A stretch of 64,000 nucleotides of DNA from Gordionus sp. m RMFG-2023 (taxonomy: Eukaryota > Nematomorpha > Gordioida > Chordodea > Parachordodidae): positions 59,482,954 to 59,546,953 of the forward strand of contig NC_088776.1 in assembly GCF_954871325.1 (NCBI RefSeq), given 5' to 3'. The notes under the pieces were generated by a model, which was given only the letters and a program-made list of their open reading frames with translations, did not search any database and was not told where the DNA came from. The position numbers and the translations under genes were made by a program. Shown here piece by piece: positions 1 through 12,752 of the stretch; position 1 is the stretch's first letter, and every line of letters begins with the position of its first letter.

Positions 1-960
1 GTTTGAATATGATATAATATTTTCACACTTATGTTTTCTTATGAAATCAAATCATAGAAATGAGTAAAATTCCTGTCCGAAATAAAAAGGGATAGTCAAG
101 GGTTATAAACAAAAATAGTATGGGTGTCAGTTTCTATACGGGTTAGGAAAAAAAATTCTCGAGCCTAAAGGTCTGATCTATTCATAAGGTTACGTTACGG
201 GAAGATTAACAAATATCTTTTGTTTCATAGAAATGTCAATCAGAATAACTGATATTGATATGTACTTTAAATATGTTCATCACTATATTTTTTATCTTTT
301 CTATATAAAAACAATTAAATCATCTTTTTTTCCGACGCCAATCATGCAAATCCAATAATTTTTAAATTCGAATTGTTATTTATTTATGATGGAAGAGATC
401 GTCTGCTTTTTTACCAAACGATAAAATAAATACAAAACTAAATAACCACAATCAACAGGTTTCTTTTTATTCTTTTTTTAATATTTTTCTTCTTCTTTTA
501 GAATTCATATTCATCGCAAAGTAACCTAAAATACAACTCTTTAATTAAACGAGCCCTGAAACAAATGAATTTTGCGAAAATAAGATTGCTCTGTGAATAA
601 CAATTTCCGTGGATTAGCGCAAATTAGATTCCTTGAGGAAAAAGTAGCATTGCACAATAAGTTTTAGATTCTAATATTTTTATAAAAATTCCTCAATCCT
701 ACCCAAAATCTACCATTCAGTCATCTCAAATCCAACAAATACCAATTTTAAAGATATCACGATTTTTTTGTATTGTTTTAAAATGTTTTGACCCCAAAAA
801 GAATTATGAAAAACCAAACATTTGCAGATTTTAAATTATATTTATTTTTGTTGTATAAAATTTATTGGAAGAAATTTGAACCAATTTAAAAAAAATCTAA
901 CTTAGAAAAAACTACCTTAAAAAATGAATTACCCCCAATTAAGTATCTATATATCCTACT
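1..960. other. AT-rich DNA, no gene seen
   Basis: No reading frame, RNA motif or terminal repeat that I can support. Short A/T homopolymers dominate. Confidence 0.5.
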
Positions 961-979
961 TTAAAAATTTTTTTAAAAA

Positions 980-1440
980 AAGATTTAATTTTAAGTTAAC
1001 TTAATTAATTAGTATATCCTGTAATTTTACCCAAAATAATAAAGTAAACATTTAACAAAATTTATAAAAATTATATTTTATTTAAAAAAAAGATTATATT
1101 TTAAGTTAACTAATTAATGGTATATCCTGTAATTTTACCCAAAATAATAAAGTAAACAAATTTAACAAAATTTATGCATTACGAGAAATTATATTTTAAA
1201 TGTGTTAATAATTAAAAATTTTCGCGATAATATCATATTTCTTTTAATTCGATATTAAAATTAACCCAATTTTCACTTTTATTTTAGATATTAATTATTT
1301 ATTTTATTTTTTTAAAAAAAAAAATTTTTTTATCATAAAACCATGCGGATGCAGGTCTTGGAATGAGAATTTTTTTGAAAATTTTTTTTTTAAACCTTGG
1401 AGAGATTAATCTGATAAAAAAATATACTGAAATCGCTGAC
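980..1440 (+). repeat. partial copy of dispersed repeat R
   Basis: Matches the left part of the repeat copies at 7.9-8.1 kb and 30.9-31.2 kb: a shared run around 'actaaaataaagtaaac', then 'cgatattaaaattaaccca', then 'cttggagagattaatct'. Inside it a unit of about 112 bp is tandemly duplicated (about 980-1090 and 1091-1200). No coding capacity is visible. Confidence 0.55.
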
Positions 1441-1474
1441 GCATTTATACCCACCAGTGTGAGGGTTTGCCTGT

Positions 1475-1624
1475 AAGGCTGCTTTCAAAGTGGAGACGTA
1501 TCCGTTTTATATATCCGTTCCGTCAAAAGTCAATCTCATTAAAAATGATATATATGTTCATAGTGCGTCCGTTCCGATACCTTCTGTGTTAAAAACGGAT
1601 CCGTCAAATTTTGAATGCAGCCCT
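1475..1624. mobile_element. short hAT-like MITE (AGGCTGC termini)
   Basis: About 150 bp with imperfect inverted ends: AAGGCTGCTTTCAAAG at the left and the complement of AGGGCTGCATTCAAAATT at the right, each followed inward by a GTATCCGTTTT/GGATCCGTTTTT block. I do not see a convincing target duplication. The terminal motif resembles hAT-type MITEs. Confidence 0.4.
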
Positions 1625-1637
1625 AAGGTTTTGGAAG

Positions 1638-1857
1638 TAGCGTTGTTATAAACGGCTACAAGATTTAAGCCGATTTTTAAAAACGGCTATATTTTGTCGA
1701 GAAAAATATCATACGCCAGCCTGAAGATTTTGATCTTTGATGGCATAAAAGGCTAGGCATCTTTCAGCAAAATTTCGAGGCTTAGAGCAATATTTTCTGG
1801 GTAAAATATTGAGTTTATTCTTTTTTAGCGGTCGAATCGAGCCATTTTACAGCCCTA
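1638..1857. mobile_element. hAT MITE, TAGTGTTGTTAAACGGC family (diverged copy)
   Basis: Ends are TAGCGTTGTTATAAACGGC and a matching inverted end, with the family's inner motif 'gccgatttttaaaaacggct'. The flanks TTTGGAAG and GTTGGAAG match at 7 of 8 bases, as expected for a hAT target duplication. Non-coding; it would have been moved by a transposase encoded elsewhere. Confidence 0.65.
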
Positions 1858-1859
1858 GT

Positions 1860-2640
1860 TGGAAGGATTAATGACTCAGCCCATTCAAACTGATAGTGTT
1901 TTTTTAAAAAAAAACTTTCATAAAATTGGGTTCGAATTCAGATAGAGCCATGTTTTTTTTTCTGAAGCTAGCTTGCTGGATTCTATTTGGAAGGACGACA
2001 TATTGTAGATCGGACTCGACCATGTGAATCCGTTAATATTTATACAAAATATATAGTGAGTCTTATTACATTACGACTAAATTTGGTCGTTTGATTAGCA
2101 AATTTTATAAAACTTGGTCGTTATTTAGCTAATGGTATGACGTGCATTGTCAATAGCCAGTTGAAAAGATATGTTATTAAAATAACAAAAAATTGAAAAC
2201 ATACAATTAGAATCTGGTATTCTTTCAGGTTATGGCTTATTTTTATTTTTTTCCCAAAATTGATATTTTGTTAACTTTTACGTTGATTTTGCATTACATG
2301 GAAACAAGATGGCATATTAAAATGTCGCCGAGACAAGTAGGAAGGAATATGGAAATCTGTTAAAATAAACGAATTTCAAAAATGTTATTGTTTATGAAAG
2401 AAATTAAATGATATATTTGCTAAAAATATAAGAATGTTGTTTTTTTCTAGTATATTATAGTATTTCTTAAAAATTACTAAAACCTGCACCTGTAATTGAT
2501 TCATATAATAAAAAAGATTTGACAAATCAATTTTTTCGTTACAAAATATTTATAATACATTAAAAAATTACCATATAGATGGTATACTTGGAAAGTTAGG
2601 CTTTGATTAAATAAATATAATGGGGTGTAGGAGGGGTCTT
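1860..2640. other. AT-rich DNA, no gene seen
   Basis: No supported gene or repeat; scattered A/T tracts only. Confidence 0.45.
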
Positions 2641-2654
2641 ATGGCTTTATTTTA

Positions 2655-4390
2655 TGTATATGTCGTAATTTTTAAAGGGATCAGAACTATCCGGGATTAT
2701 CACGGATTTCAAAGGGATCCCTTTAAAAATTCAATTTTTTAAAAGATAAAGAACTATAAGGCATTATCACATTTGTACCATGATAAAGAAAAATCTTAAT
2801 TTAGAACGCGTTTTACGCTCGTTTTGCTTTATTTTTTTTAAAAATTTTATTATTATTTATTTTAAAAGTTTTTTTTTTGGGGGGGGGGGGGGGAGCTTAT
2901 GAAATTAGATATGTCGAATATATGGTATTTATGGAAAGCTAATCAAAAGATCTATCCAATTAGAGGTCAAAATTTTCCCATTAATGGGTGAGTATAGGTC
3001 TGGAGGTTCAGGAATATTTTTATAAGCACAAAATAACGATATGGGTATCAAATAAAAGATAATTAAAATATCTTTTGATTGTACAAATAATTATAACACA
3101 AAGTGGGCCTGTCTAGGTCCTGGAGGAGTCAGGAATATTTTTATCATAACAAAATATCTATATGGGTATCCAATAATGGCTAATTTTAATATCTTATGAC
3201 TGAAAGTCTTCATTATTGGTCTTGGGTCGGACTTGGTCTATGGGGCAGGGGGTAAAAAATAATTATGGGTATCAAATAAAAGGTAATTAAAATATTATTT
3301 GATTGTAATAATTATTATCACTCAAAGTGGGCGGGTTTAACCCCTGGAGGGGTCAGAGATAATTAGTGCCCTTTTAATAATGATTTTAAAAATATAATTT
3401 AAATTATACAAAATCAATGTGCTATATGATTATCCCAACTCCCAAATGGAATAAAACAGATATAAAAAGAAGATAATAAGATAAAGCGCATTGGTTAAAA
3501 TTTGTATAAAAATATAAATTAAATTATATAAAATCAATGTGCGACATGATTATCCCAATTCCCTAAAAGCACAATGGTTAAAAATTTTTTGAAAATATTT
3601 ATAAGTTCAAAGTGAAATTATTGTAATAAAGTATTAATTTTTTATCTGAATCAAATATTCCAGTTACTGGCTAAGCAGAAAAATAATAATATATATATGT
3701 CGTATTTTTTAAAGGGATCATGACTATCCGGGATCTTCACGGGTTTTAAAGGGATAACTAAAAAATTAGGTCATAGAGGGCGGGTCTAGGTCTTGGGGGG
3801 TCAGGAATATTTTTCTCAACACAAAATATCGATATGGGTATCAAATAAAAGCTAATTTAAATATCTTTAGATCGAAAGTATTCATTTTGTGTCTTGATGG
3901 GTATGACTTGGTCTGGGGGTAGAGATGGGGGGGGGGTATAAAAAATAATTTTTTTTGATATGGGTATCAAATAAAGGTAATTAAAATATTTTTTTATTGT
4001 AATAATAATAATCGCTCATAGAGGGCGGGTCTATGTCTTGTGAGGTCAGGAATATCTTTATCAAAATAAAGTGTCAATATGGGTAACAAATAATAGCTAA
4101 TTTTAATATCTCTTGCTTGTAATAATTATACTCTAAGTATGCGGGAGATCTTAGGTCGTCAGGAATATTTAAATAAACATAAAATATTGATATAGTAATC
4201 AAATAAAAGGTATTATTTAATATCTTTTAACTGAAATTATTTATTATCTTAAAGGGTTGTACTTGATCTGGAAAAGGGGGTGGGGGGAGGTTAAAAATAA
4301 AAACTTATATGGGTATCAAATAAATAGTATTTTAAAAATCTTTTGATTATATTAATTTTATCAAGCTAAGCGGGCATCTTAAGATGCAAT
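2655..4390. repeat. satellite-like array, about 115-bp monomers in two higher-order blocks
   Basis: The motif 'atgggtatcaaataaaag' recurs near 3045, 3160, 3265, 3836, 3960, 4080, 4192 and 4312, spaced mostly 104-123 bp. A larger duplication is visible: the lead-in 'aaagggatca..actatccggg' occurs at about 2670 and 3710. Alternating monomers carry 'gggtctaggtc-tgg-ggtcaggaatattttt' or 'acttggtctgggg'. A side unit ('aaaatcaatgtgc...gattatccca') is repeated at 3394 and 3512. Similar text ('cttggttggggtgagctgg', 'gagggggtaaaaa') occurs inside the Helitron at 58-60 kb, so the array may be an amplified Helitron relative. Confidence 0.65.
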
Positions 4391-4399
4391 GTATTTAGA

Positions 4400-4900
4400 C
4401 TTTTATATTAAATATCATTATAAGCAGGGGTTAAATATAGTCATTGCTTTTTAAAAACTCATTGTAACCTTATGATAAAATTATTTGCTAGCAACTTAAT
4501 CTAATTTGTAATACTTTTAAATCTCAAAATTTCGGCTATATTTGAAACTATCAATTCACAAATTTTAAAATGACATTATAAATTTTTCTTATTGCAGTTA
4601 TAAATTATTACACTTTCTTTATAAGCAAATCATCTCTATTATAATATTTTTTTTCAAGCCATATGATTAACACATATTTTATTGATTTTGATAATTGAAA
4701 TTTAAAATATAATTTTGAACAATTATTTATTATTTACACAAAATAATATTTAAGTGACATTTTGTGGAACAATTAGTGCCATTTTTAAAACATTGGCATC
4801 TTTTATTGTTGCAACTTTTTTAGCAATTTCCAATTGATTTACAATTACCATAAGAAGATGCACTTCTTGATGCTGTCATTATGGAGAGGGTCTTATTAGG
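4400..4900. other. AT-rich DNA, no gene seen
   Basis: Nothing supported in this stretch between the array and the ORF at 4.9-5.3 kb. Confidence 0.4.
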
Positions 4901-4905
4901 AATGG

Positions 4906-5289
4906 TCAAATGGTAAATTTTACTGATTTATGAACGTTCGTTTTTAAAAATGGGGAATCAATTTTCCCCAAATTAGTTACAACCCATAATTTCTCGCCCT
5001 CCATTTGGATAATTTTAGTTTCAATATTTTTGGGGCATAGATTTGATCTATAATTTTTATTTATTGGGATCAGTACGTGATCCCCAATATAAACATTATC
5101 TTGCTTATTTCTATCTTTTAAATATGCAATAAACGATGGCAGTCTAGCTAAAATATTTTCGATGCTATTTCCTATTGAGTTTGTAGTGTTTTTATCTTTC
5201 CATAATATTGTGTTGCCAATTTTATATTTCGTTCTCTCCGAAAAAAATATATTCAATATTGTAAAATGATTCGTAGAAATTTCCCCTTT
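4906..5289 (-). pseudogene. integrase-tail-like ORF fragment, fossil
   Basis: An open frame of about 125 codons on the minus strand without a convincing start. The C-terminal half reads like the small domain that follows an rve integrase core in KRBA2-like proteins and their parent elements: GDHVLIPI, then PKNI, then WVVTNLGKIDS, in the order and spacing I recall for that family (knowledge of the family, not a search). The upstream part contains IENILARLPSFIAYLKDRN, probably a helical spacer. No catalytic core, terminal repeats or other parts of an element are visible nearby, so this is an old isolated remnant or a domesticated fragment. It could also be an unrelated host exon. Confidence 0.3.
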
Positions 5290-5299
5290 TTATTTTATG

Positions 5300-7550
5300 A
5301 GCCATAACTATACATACCCTCAGGTTTATCAGTATCCTATTATTGTTATGATATAAATTATTGCAAATCGGGTTAGAATCTGTGGTGAAATATGGTTTAA
5401 AATAAAAAATATATAAAAATGAAGAGATAAATTAGTAGGCTAGAGTTAGTAAAATATTCATTAATTTTATTACTTTCATCAGAAAAAGGAATAATTTCTC
5501 AATTCATTGCCATTATATATTATATTGAGCTTGGCAGAATTTTTGAATTTACCCTTTTAATTTTAATTTTAAATTTAAAATATTTATTATCATCATCATT
5601 GAACGGTTAGCTCGGTGTACCAGTATCAATTAAACCTTTAAAAAATTTAGCAGTTAAAATTATATTTTAATTCTAGCATATTTAATTATTACTCATTTCA
5701 TCAGGATCATATTCTATCATTTCCAAAAAAATGAAAGAAATTTTTGTTTGTAAGTATTTTTAATCATTTCCTTAAAAAATAACAGATATCTTTGTTATAT
5801 AATGTTAAATGGAAATAAATTACTCATGACATTAACATTATTGAAAATTTAAAATGAAACATTTTAAAATGGAGAAGGAGAAAAAGGGAGATAAGAAAAA
5901 AGGAAGCATTTTATAGTGTTGTTAAAAGCTACTTTTAAAAATAGCGCGCTTTACCGCTATTTTACAAAAAAAAAGCGCGCTATAGATATTTTTTCGAAAA
6001 TGTAGCACACTATCTTACGGCCAGTTGAAATATAGCATGTTTAGACTGGGCCAGAAAATCAACTTTCACATAAACTCATCTAACTCAAAAACTATCATAG
6101 ATGTTCTAATTTATATTTTTTAATTAAGTATTGAGCTATACATTTTAATTAAATTTGTTTGATATATAACCTTTAAATGTTTTCTCAAGTTGAAGCCACT
6201 AGTCTTGTTTGATGATAAAACCTCCGCCACAAAATTTATACGCTGTATTAATTCTTTTTATCGAGATTAAAATATTTTGTGATGGAATTCCATATCATCG
6301 TCATTTTCAAGGCTATTACTTTGTTGATACATTAAATTGCGATCTATAATAAATATGTATAATAATATATTTATTGATAAATAACGGATTTCCGAAGTAT
6401 TTGATAACATTATTCAATTTTTATATTATGAAAATTTTATACAAATTCTGACCACCTAAGCCTTAGACACGACCATTTCTACTATTTAATATTATAGACT
6501 TTAGAGATTTGAGGCCCCCACCCCCTTTTTTATCTAATAAACAAAAAAACCTTAGAAGAAAAAGAATGACAGGGAATAATTCAGCATAAACTCTAAAGGA
6601 AAAATAGAACAGGGCAGAAAATTGTTCCGCATATATAAAAATTATAGAAATAATGCCTTGTCTTTTTTTAAAAAAAATTATATATATATATATATAATAT
6701 GTAAAAAGAGGTAATATATCAAAACAATGGACTTACTTTAGAATCACCATTACCCCTACCAATAGCTTCTCTTCCCATTATCTAACAAGGAAAAATCTCA
6801 TTTTAAAATTTATTAAATCTTTTAACCAATATCTGCTGTCTCAGACTAGCCTACTAATACATATTTCAATACGATTATCCATTCGCTAGTTCAATAAAAA
6901 GATTGGGGTGTTTTTCGGCATAAATTTTATAGGATATCTTTAAGAATATTTAAGGCCCTTGGTTATGTTACATTTTTTTAAAGAATAATACCTTGGTTTT
7001 ATTTTATTTTTTTTATAAAGCTTATTTTGCCTAAAAATTTTTAATTAAAGACATTACTTTAAAAAATTATTAACTTTTACTTATTTTTCCCTTCAAATTA
7101 TTATTTATATATGGGGGAGAAGGGGTTTGGAGAGAGGCGTATGGAGGAAATTATTGAAAGCTTAAAATAATATTCACGAAAACAGGCAAATTTATGGGGG
7201 GGGGGGGATTTCCTTCACCCACACTCCCCATCCAGTTTGCCTATTAATGTTGCTATCATGTCACTCTTCTTTGATTATCTACTTTTGAGTAATGGTATTC
7301 AGTCAGCACTATATCAACCTTCATTCATTGATTATGAATAAATTAGTCCACGAAAGTTAGAAGCAGTATATCCAATTCTATAAATTGACTAGGTTTATAC
7401 ATATCTCTACCTAACAACTGTCTAAGATGTGGGTTAATGATAGATTTAAAATCTCGGAAATCTATCTACATGAGAGAAATCAATTCTTAAGATAATAAAT
7501 GCAGATTTATTCCCTACACCCGAAATTAACTTCTTACTACCTAAAGATTT
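5300..7550. other. mostly featureless AT-rich DNA with one MITE fragment
   Basis: No gene supported. A TAGTGTTGTTAAAAGCTAC end near 5916 followed by 'agcgcgc' pairs up to about 6040 looks like a truncated hAT-type MITE. G and C homopolymers occur near 7197 and 6520. Confidence 0.4.
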
Positions 7551-8438
7551 ACCTTCAATTATCCTGAAATATAAATTGATGGCAAATGGCTCCTATCCTC
7601 TCACCCTTCTGCATTATTATCCGCGATTATTTACAATCTTTTGAATGAAGCAAAGTCTATAAAATCTGCTCTCAAAGCTAACCTTAGATCCTCCAACACA
7701 CCCAAAAAAATATTGTTATTCTTTCTTCTAATGATATTCCTGCATTAGTTCTAAAAGACTCAAAAGATATGAAAACATAGCATTGAGTGATACCCAATAA
7801 GTATCCATTTTATGTGCCCTACTTTGATCAATGTTTAAGCGATTTATTTAAAAAAAATTATATTAATATACATCTTTAATTTTTACTAAAATAAAGTAAA
7901 CATTTATAAATTAAATGGTTCAAGGAAAAAATTATACAAATTTATATAAATTTTAGCGACGATATCATATTCCCTAACTCGATATTAAATTAACCCAATT
8001 ATCATTTTTATTTTTGAAAAAGATATTTTATTAATTATTAAGGCCTCAAAATATCATAAATTAATACTTTTTTAGACAGGGGAAAGTAGCTTCCAAAACT
8101 TATAATAAGGCAAATTTATAAATTTATCTTTCTTCATAAAAATAAATTTTATTATGGACTGTGCTATAACTTAAGCAAATATTCTTTCGAGCCGCAAAAA
8201 ATTTTAAGGGAATGGTCGGCATAATAATAATTACGGGTCAGTTATGCACTACTGCTTTCTAATTCGTAAGGACTCAGAGTGTCTATAGGAAATAACTTAT
8301 TCAGGGTTTTATTTAACTTAAAATAATTCGTACAGAGGATGGGCGACCATTAACACTCCAACAAAATTGATTAAGTGTTTAAAAAAAATATATATAAAAT
8401 GATAGCCCGCAAAATCCCATCGACTCTAGATAAAAATT

Positions 8439-8578
<140 letters not shown>

Positions 8579-9530
8579 GTAATTTTATAATTATTAAAAT
8601 TTCGGGCGAATACAAGATTTTAAATGTATATATACAATTTATTTACTATATTAAATTTAAGACCTAAGTTAACGAATAAAAACTTATCCATTTAATCATA
8701 TTTTAATTCTAAAATATGATGAGGATGAACCAAATTGAAACAGTCAAAATTTAACTTTCAAATAGATAAAATTCAGTGATCAAATGAAAAATTATGTTAT
8801 CAAATGAGTGAATGATAAAGTGTCGTCTCGATAAAGCGACATCGTGATAAAGTATCATTTGCATATTTAAATAAAAGATTGGGAAAGATGAGGAGGGAGG
8901 GGGTGAAGAAGATAAAGATATAGAACTAGAAGGCATTGATTTTATCAAGCTAATTTTTTTAGGATATTTTTTAGCTGAGAATTCATGACACCGAAAATAT
9001 TCACTCATTTAAAAAATTTTGATAGAAAATATAAAGAGGCCATTTTAGTAACTCTCCATGTACTAATATCAAAAAAAAAGGAAATGAGAAAATGAAGCAA
9101 GGAAATATTCCTAAAAAGATGATTATTTTACTCTCCAAAATTTTTTATAAATCTTAATGCTTCTAACAATGTAAAGTTAGAAGTATTAAATTATTTAATA
9201 GATACGCGGAAAGATATATTTACTAAAAAATTATGCATTTGTATTTATATTCAGTTATTGGCCTAATCCTCAATAGATGGTACTATTTTACAGTATTTTT
9301 TGAATTATTGCGTAATGGTAATATCTCATGAAGTAATTATAAGTAATCATACAAATTTTTTTTTTAAAAAATCGAAAAGTAATACAACACGTATAAATTA
9401 AACCTAATTCAAACCAATCGCTATACACATACATTACAGAAAAAAAATTGCATAATATTTTTTAAAAATCTAAAAACAAATTTTTGCAGCAGGTGAGATA
9501 TTTTGCGGGTACTTTTTTTGTAATTGAATT

Positions 9531-9533
9531 TTT

Positions 9534-9565
<32 letters not shown>

Positions 9566-9566
9566 T
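9531..9566 (+). repeat. (TTTC)n microsatellite
   Basis: About nine TTTC units: the inverted counterpart of the GAAA tract at 8.44 kb, together bracketing the inverted inner part of repeat R. Confidence 0.9.
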
Positions 9567-9841
9567 AAATTAAATAAAGGTCATTAATTTGAGATAATTG
9601 TCATTTTTAAATTTTATTTAAAAAAATAATTTAGTATTTAGATTAACGAATTTGAATTTGTGTCTCTAATGTATAAATGCGAGAATTATTTTTTTTCGAA
9701 AAATTTTTCGACTGCAATCAAATATAGAAGGCAATCTTTTCTCTTACATTTTTAAAGATATTGATAATCAGGCTATACCAGGCGCGTACGCAGGAATTTG
9801 GTCTGGGGGGAATGTGAATTAAAAAATATTAAACGGATATA

Positions 9842-10095
9842 ACTGGCGGCATTGAAAACAGTGTTGTGATTAATGAAACATATTGACGATTAAATTCAAA
9901 CCCAATCATATAAAATTATAATATTTGCAAAAATAATTAAAATATAGACAAAGCATTATTGAAATTTCTTTTATAATTCCTTTTGTTATTTTAATTATTT
10001 TTGCAAATATTATAATTTTATATGAATGGGTTAGAATTTAATCATCAATATGTTTCATTAAATCATCATATCACTGTATAAAGTGAATATAACCA
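9842..10095. repeat. foldback inverted repeat, about 100-bp arms
   Basis: Left arm about 9842-9947, right arm about 9988-10095; the best-paired core is 'ataatatttgcaaaaataat' and its complement. The spacer is about 40 bp. A hAT-style end CAGGCGCGTACGCAGG lies just outside at 9779, so the hairpin may be part of a decayed hAT element. Confidence 0.65.
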
Positions 10096-10351
10096 TCATA
10101 TGAATCACTTAAATGACCCAAAATAGAAATTTGAATTTTTTGACCTTTAAAAATTAAATATAAAGTATAAAAATTTAAATGTTGGAAATATAAATTAATA
10201 CTAAAAGTTTCTTAGGAATAATTGTATTTTGTATGTTTTGAGCTATTTTCCAATTATCTCATCCTTGCTTGGCGTTAAATGCCTATGAATATTTAAAAGA
10301 TCCAAACCATTCAATCTACTTTCAGAAATTATACTTCATAGGTATGTTTTT

Positions 10352-10699
10352 CAGAGACTTACAGGCTCGGCCCCCGGGTCGGACCGTATTTATTTTAATA
10401 AATATACCCGGGCCGGGCCAAAATTTTTTTTAAAAAACACCTGGGCTGGGCCTGAAAATGATTTTTAAAAAAGATAACCGGGCCGGGCTATATATTTTAA
10501 AACCAAATATTTGAAATCGCCATTATTAGCTATAAAAATCAAAAATAAATATAATTTAAAAATTCTGGCCGGGGCTGAATTCAAAAAAGCCGAGCCGGGC
10601 CTGAAAATTTCTTTTAAGAAAAAATCCGGGCCTGGCTGAAAAAATTTTGAAATAAAAATCCGGGCCGTGCTCTGCAAATGCTACCTCTGTAGGGCTCTG
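10352..10699. mobile_element. GGGCC-rich MITE
   Basis: About 350 bp of alternating 'cgggccgggcc' and A/T runs, very GC-rich islands against this background. The ends CAGAGACTTACAGG and, inverted, CAGAGCCCTACAGAGG are hAT-like. The same texture occurs in the elements at 46.2 and 49.5 kb. No clear target duplication. Confidence 0.5.
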
Positions 10700-10906
10700 T
10701 TATTCTTCTTAAAAAAGAGAGAATGTTCTCTCACTAGTTTACTAATATATATATATATAACCATTTTAATACATTGGGAATTTAATCTAAAATGTGTTTG
10801 AAATAATGCAAGGCACCCATAGCATTTTTGGGACTATAACAACCATAGTTAATCTTTTAATCATAGTTATTCATCTAATAAGGCATCATAAGATACTTTT
10901 ACATCT

Positions 10907-11425
10907 TTATGATAAAAATTTAATAAATAAAAACCATTCATTTATTTGGGTTATAAATGTATCTAAGAGTTGGGGATGGGATATTTCTACTGTTCCTATA
11001 TTTATGTTATGACAATGAGCTTGCTGTAAGTCGAGGGGGGAAATATTAAACACGTATAGCTCTGCTTTTGACTTAACAATAACATATAAAATATGAAATT
11101 CTTTATCAATATTAGCTCTAATTTCCTTGAGTTGTAATAAAATGCTCTCCGCTATTCTCTTCTTCTTAATCACGTCAATGTCATGTTTTTGAAAAGTATT
11201 ACATAAAATGGTTGTATAATTAAATAATAAATTCTAATGAGAAAAAAAATTTGGAATAAGTATTGAATCCAATAATTTTCTTTCTTTTGAGGAAATATTT
11301 CTTTCAAATCATTATGACATTTCAGTAATAGCATTATTAATGGGCTCTTCTAACTCCATCAAAGCTGTTACTGCTTGATGGCGGAGACTCGATCTCGTTG
11401 GGACAAGCTTGCAATTTCTTTCTCC
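10907..11425 (-). pseudogene. hAT transposase remnant, ZMYM1-like
   Basis: Minus-strand frames give QAVTALMELEEPIN (about 11,350-11,400) and, downstream, FQKHDIDVIKKKRIAESILL followed by LKEIRANIDKEF. These match the helical segment of ZMYM1/'52 kDa repressor'-type hAT transposases: a tryptophan-basic block, an ILCNTFQKHDID-like segment, then a charged coiled region. The fragment at 48.5 kb has the same linker (LQKIDLDLREIINRAKDI). Frames are interrupted between the pieces, and the N-terminal zinc finger, DDE core and C-terminal dimerisation domain are missing. A plus-strand open frame at 10,794-11,012 is its shadow. Confidence 0.55.
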
Positions 11426-12299
11426 CTGTTAGACAAAGAGTTTCAGAGATAATTATTATTTGACTAGAAATTTAGATAAATATTATGCCACTAATATCTG
11501 AAAATAATAGGTAAATATTACGCCAAGGAAAACTTGAAATTGAAATTAATTTATAAAATAACTTAGTAGATGAATGTGATAAATAAATGTAATTAAATAT
11601 ATATGAGATAGGAATAAATAAATATTAAGAAAATATTTTTGAAAAATATAATCCGGCATCTGGATTTTTTTTCTTTGGGGGCTATACGTTATAATATCTA
11701 TGATAATTTAAGAAAGTAAACTAGCCCAAATTAAAGTTTAATAAGCTTTGCTTTAAATTGATTATCTTTAAAACATAGAATAAAACAAAATAAAGGATCT
11801 CTTATTAGAAATATGTTTTTTTTAATATTTTGCCTGTAATATAAAACATCTGCTGTAGTGTCCAAAATGTTCAAATTAAATTCATTACCAATCTTTTGAA
11901 AAAAAATGGCTAACCCAATGTTCTAGCCAAAAAGTTTTTTTTACATTAGCCTGCGGATGGCAGATATTTTTTGATATACATTGACGAAAATCTTGAGAAT
12001 AAGTTAAGCTTCATTTATAGTTAAACGTATTTTGATTAAACCGCGCTGTATTTAACGCCGCGTTATTTAGAAAAACAAGCCAATAAATAGGCATGATTCT
12101 AAATATGGAGCTAAACGATGACAACGCTATGAAAAAATTTGAAAAATCTGCGACGTGTATTTCACAAAAATTATCATCGTTGTGAAGAATCAGCTGTAAT
12201 TTTAATAACGTTAAATACCGCATCGCTTTGAAGAAAACGGGTTTACTATAAATTAGTTTGTAATCTTATTTTGGCTAAAAAAGCTTAATTTAAAATCCG

Positions 12300-12330
12300 A
12301 TAAACCAAGCATTTAGCAACACTAACTGCA
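12300..12330. mobile_element. hAT MITE end in the upstream region of copy A
   Basis: 'tttagcaacacta' at about 12,314-12,326 is the inverted end of TAGTGTTGCTAAATGCTTG, seen at 45,823 upstream of copy B. The body extends leftward to about 11,900 with 'ggctaacccaat' inside. It is shared by A and B and so older than their split. Confidence 0.45.
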
Positions 12331-12575
12331 ACCATCGGCGGGCTACATATATAAAACAAACAAAAATCGTTAAAAATATATGTTTTTTTGAATAAAACAT
12401 CTAAAATTACAAAAAAAAACATACTATTTCCTTAATATTATTTCCTATAAAAAAAGGGTATTTGTAATGTATACCTCATAGGAAGTCACCTATAAATGAC
12501 GATAATATTTAGTTTTTAAAATAAAAAATATTTTATAATTAGGTTAATCAATGTAAAAGTAGCACACTTAAGGGG

Positions 12576-12583
12576 TATAAATA
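12576..12583 (+). promoter_or_regulatory. TATA box of gene copy A
   Basis: TATAAATA within GGGGTATAAATAGGG, 177 bp before the exon 1 ATG. The same element in the same context precedes copy B. A start about 25-30 bp downstream would give a 5' UTR near 145 nt. Position and conservation support it; the start itself is inferred. Confidence 0.55.
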
Positions 12584-12752
12584 GGGCTTAGAAATATGGT
12601 TAAATTCATCATTTAAAAAATATTTATTTTGAAATTAACTTTCAATTTTGTCTTTTTTTAAAATAAAGAAATTTAAATTAATATTCGAAAAGAAAAAATA
12701 AAATAAAATTAATATTTTTATATTTAATTTTTTATCAAAAAAAATAAATAAA

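Noticed and set aside
7540-7660. Possible Penelope-like reverse transcriptase trace ('gatgg..' then 'tctcaccc..ttatccgcgatt' read as S-P-LLS-I)
   Set aside because: Only a few residues resemble the motif; frames break on both sides and copy 2 adds no support.
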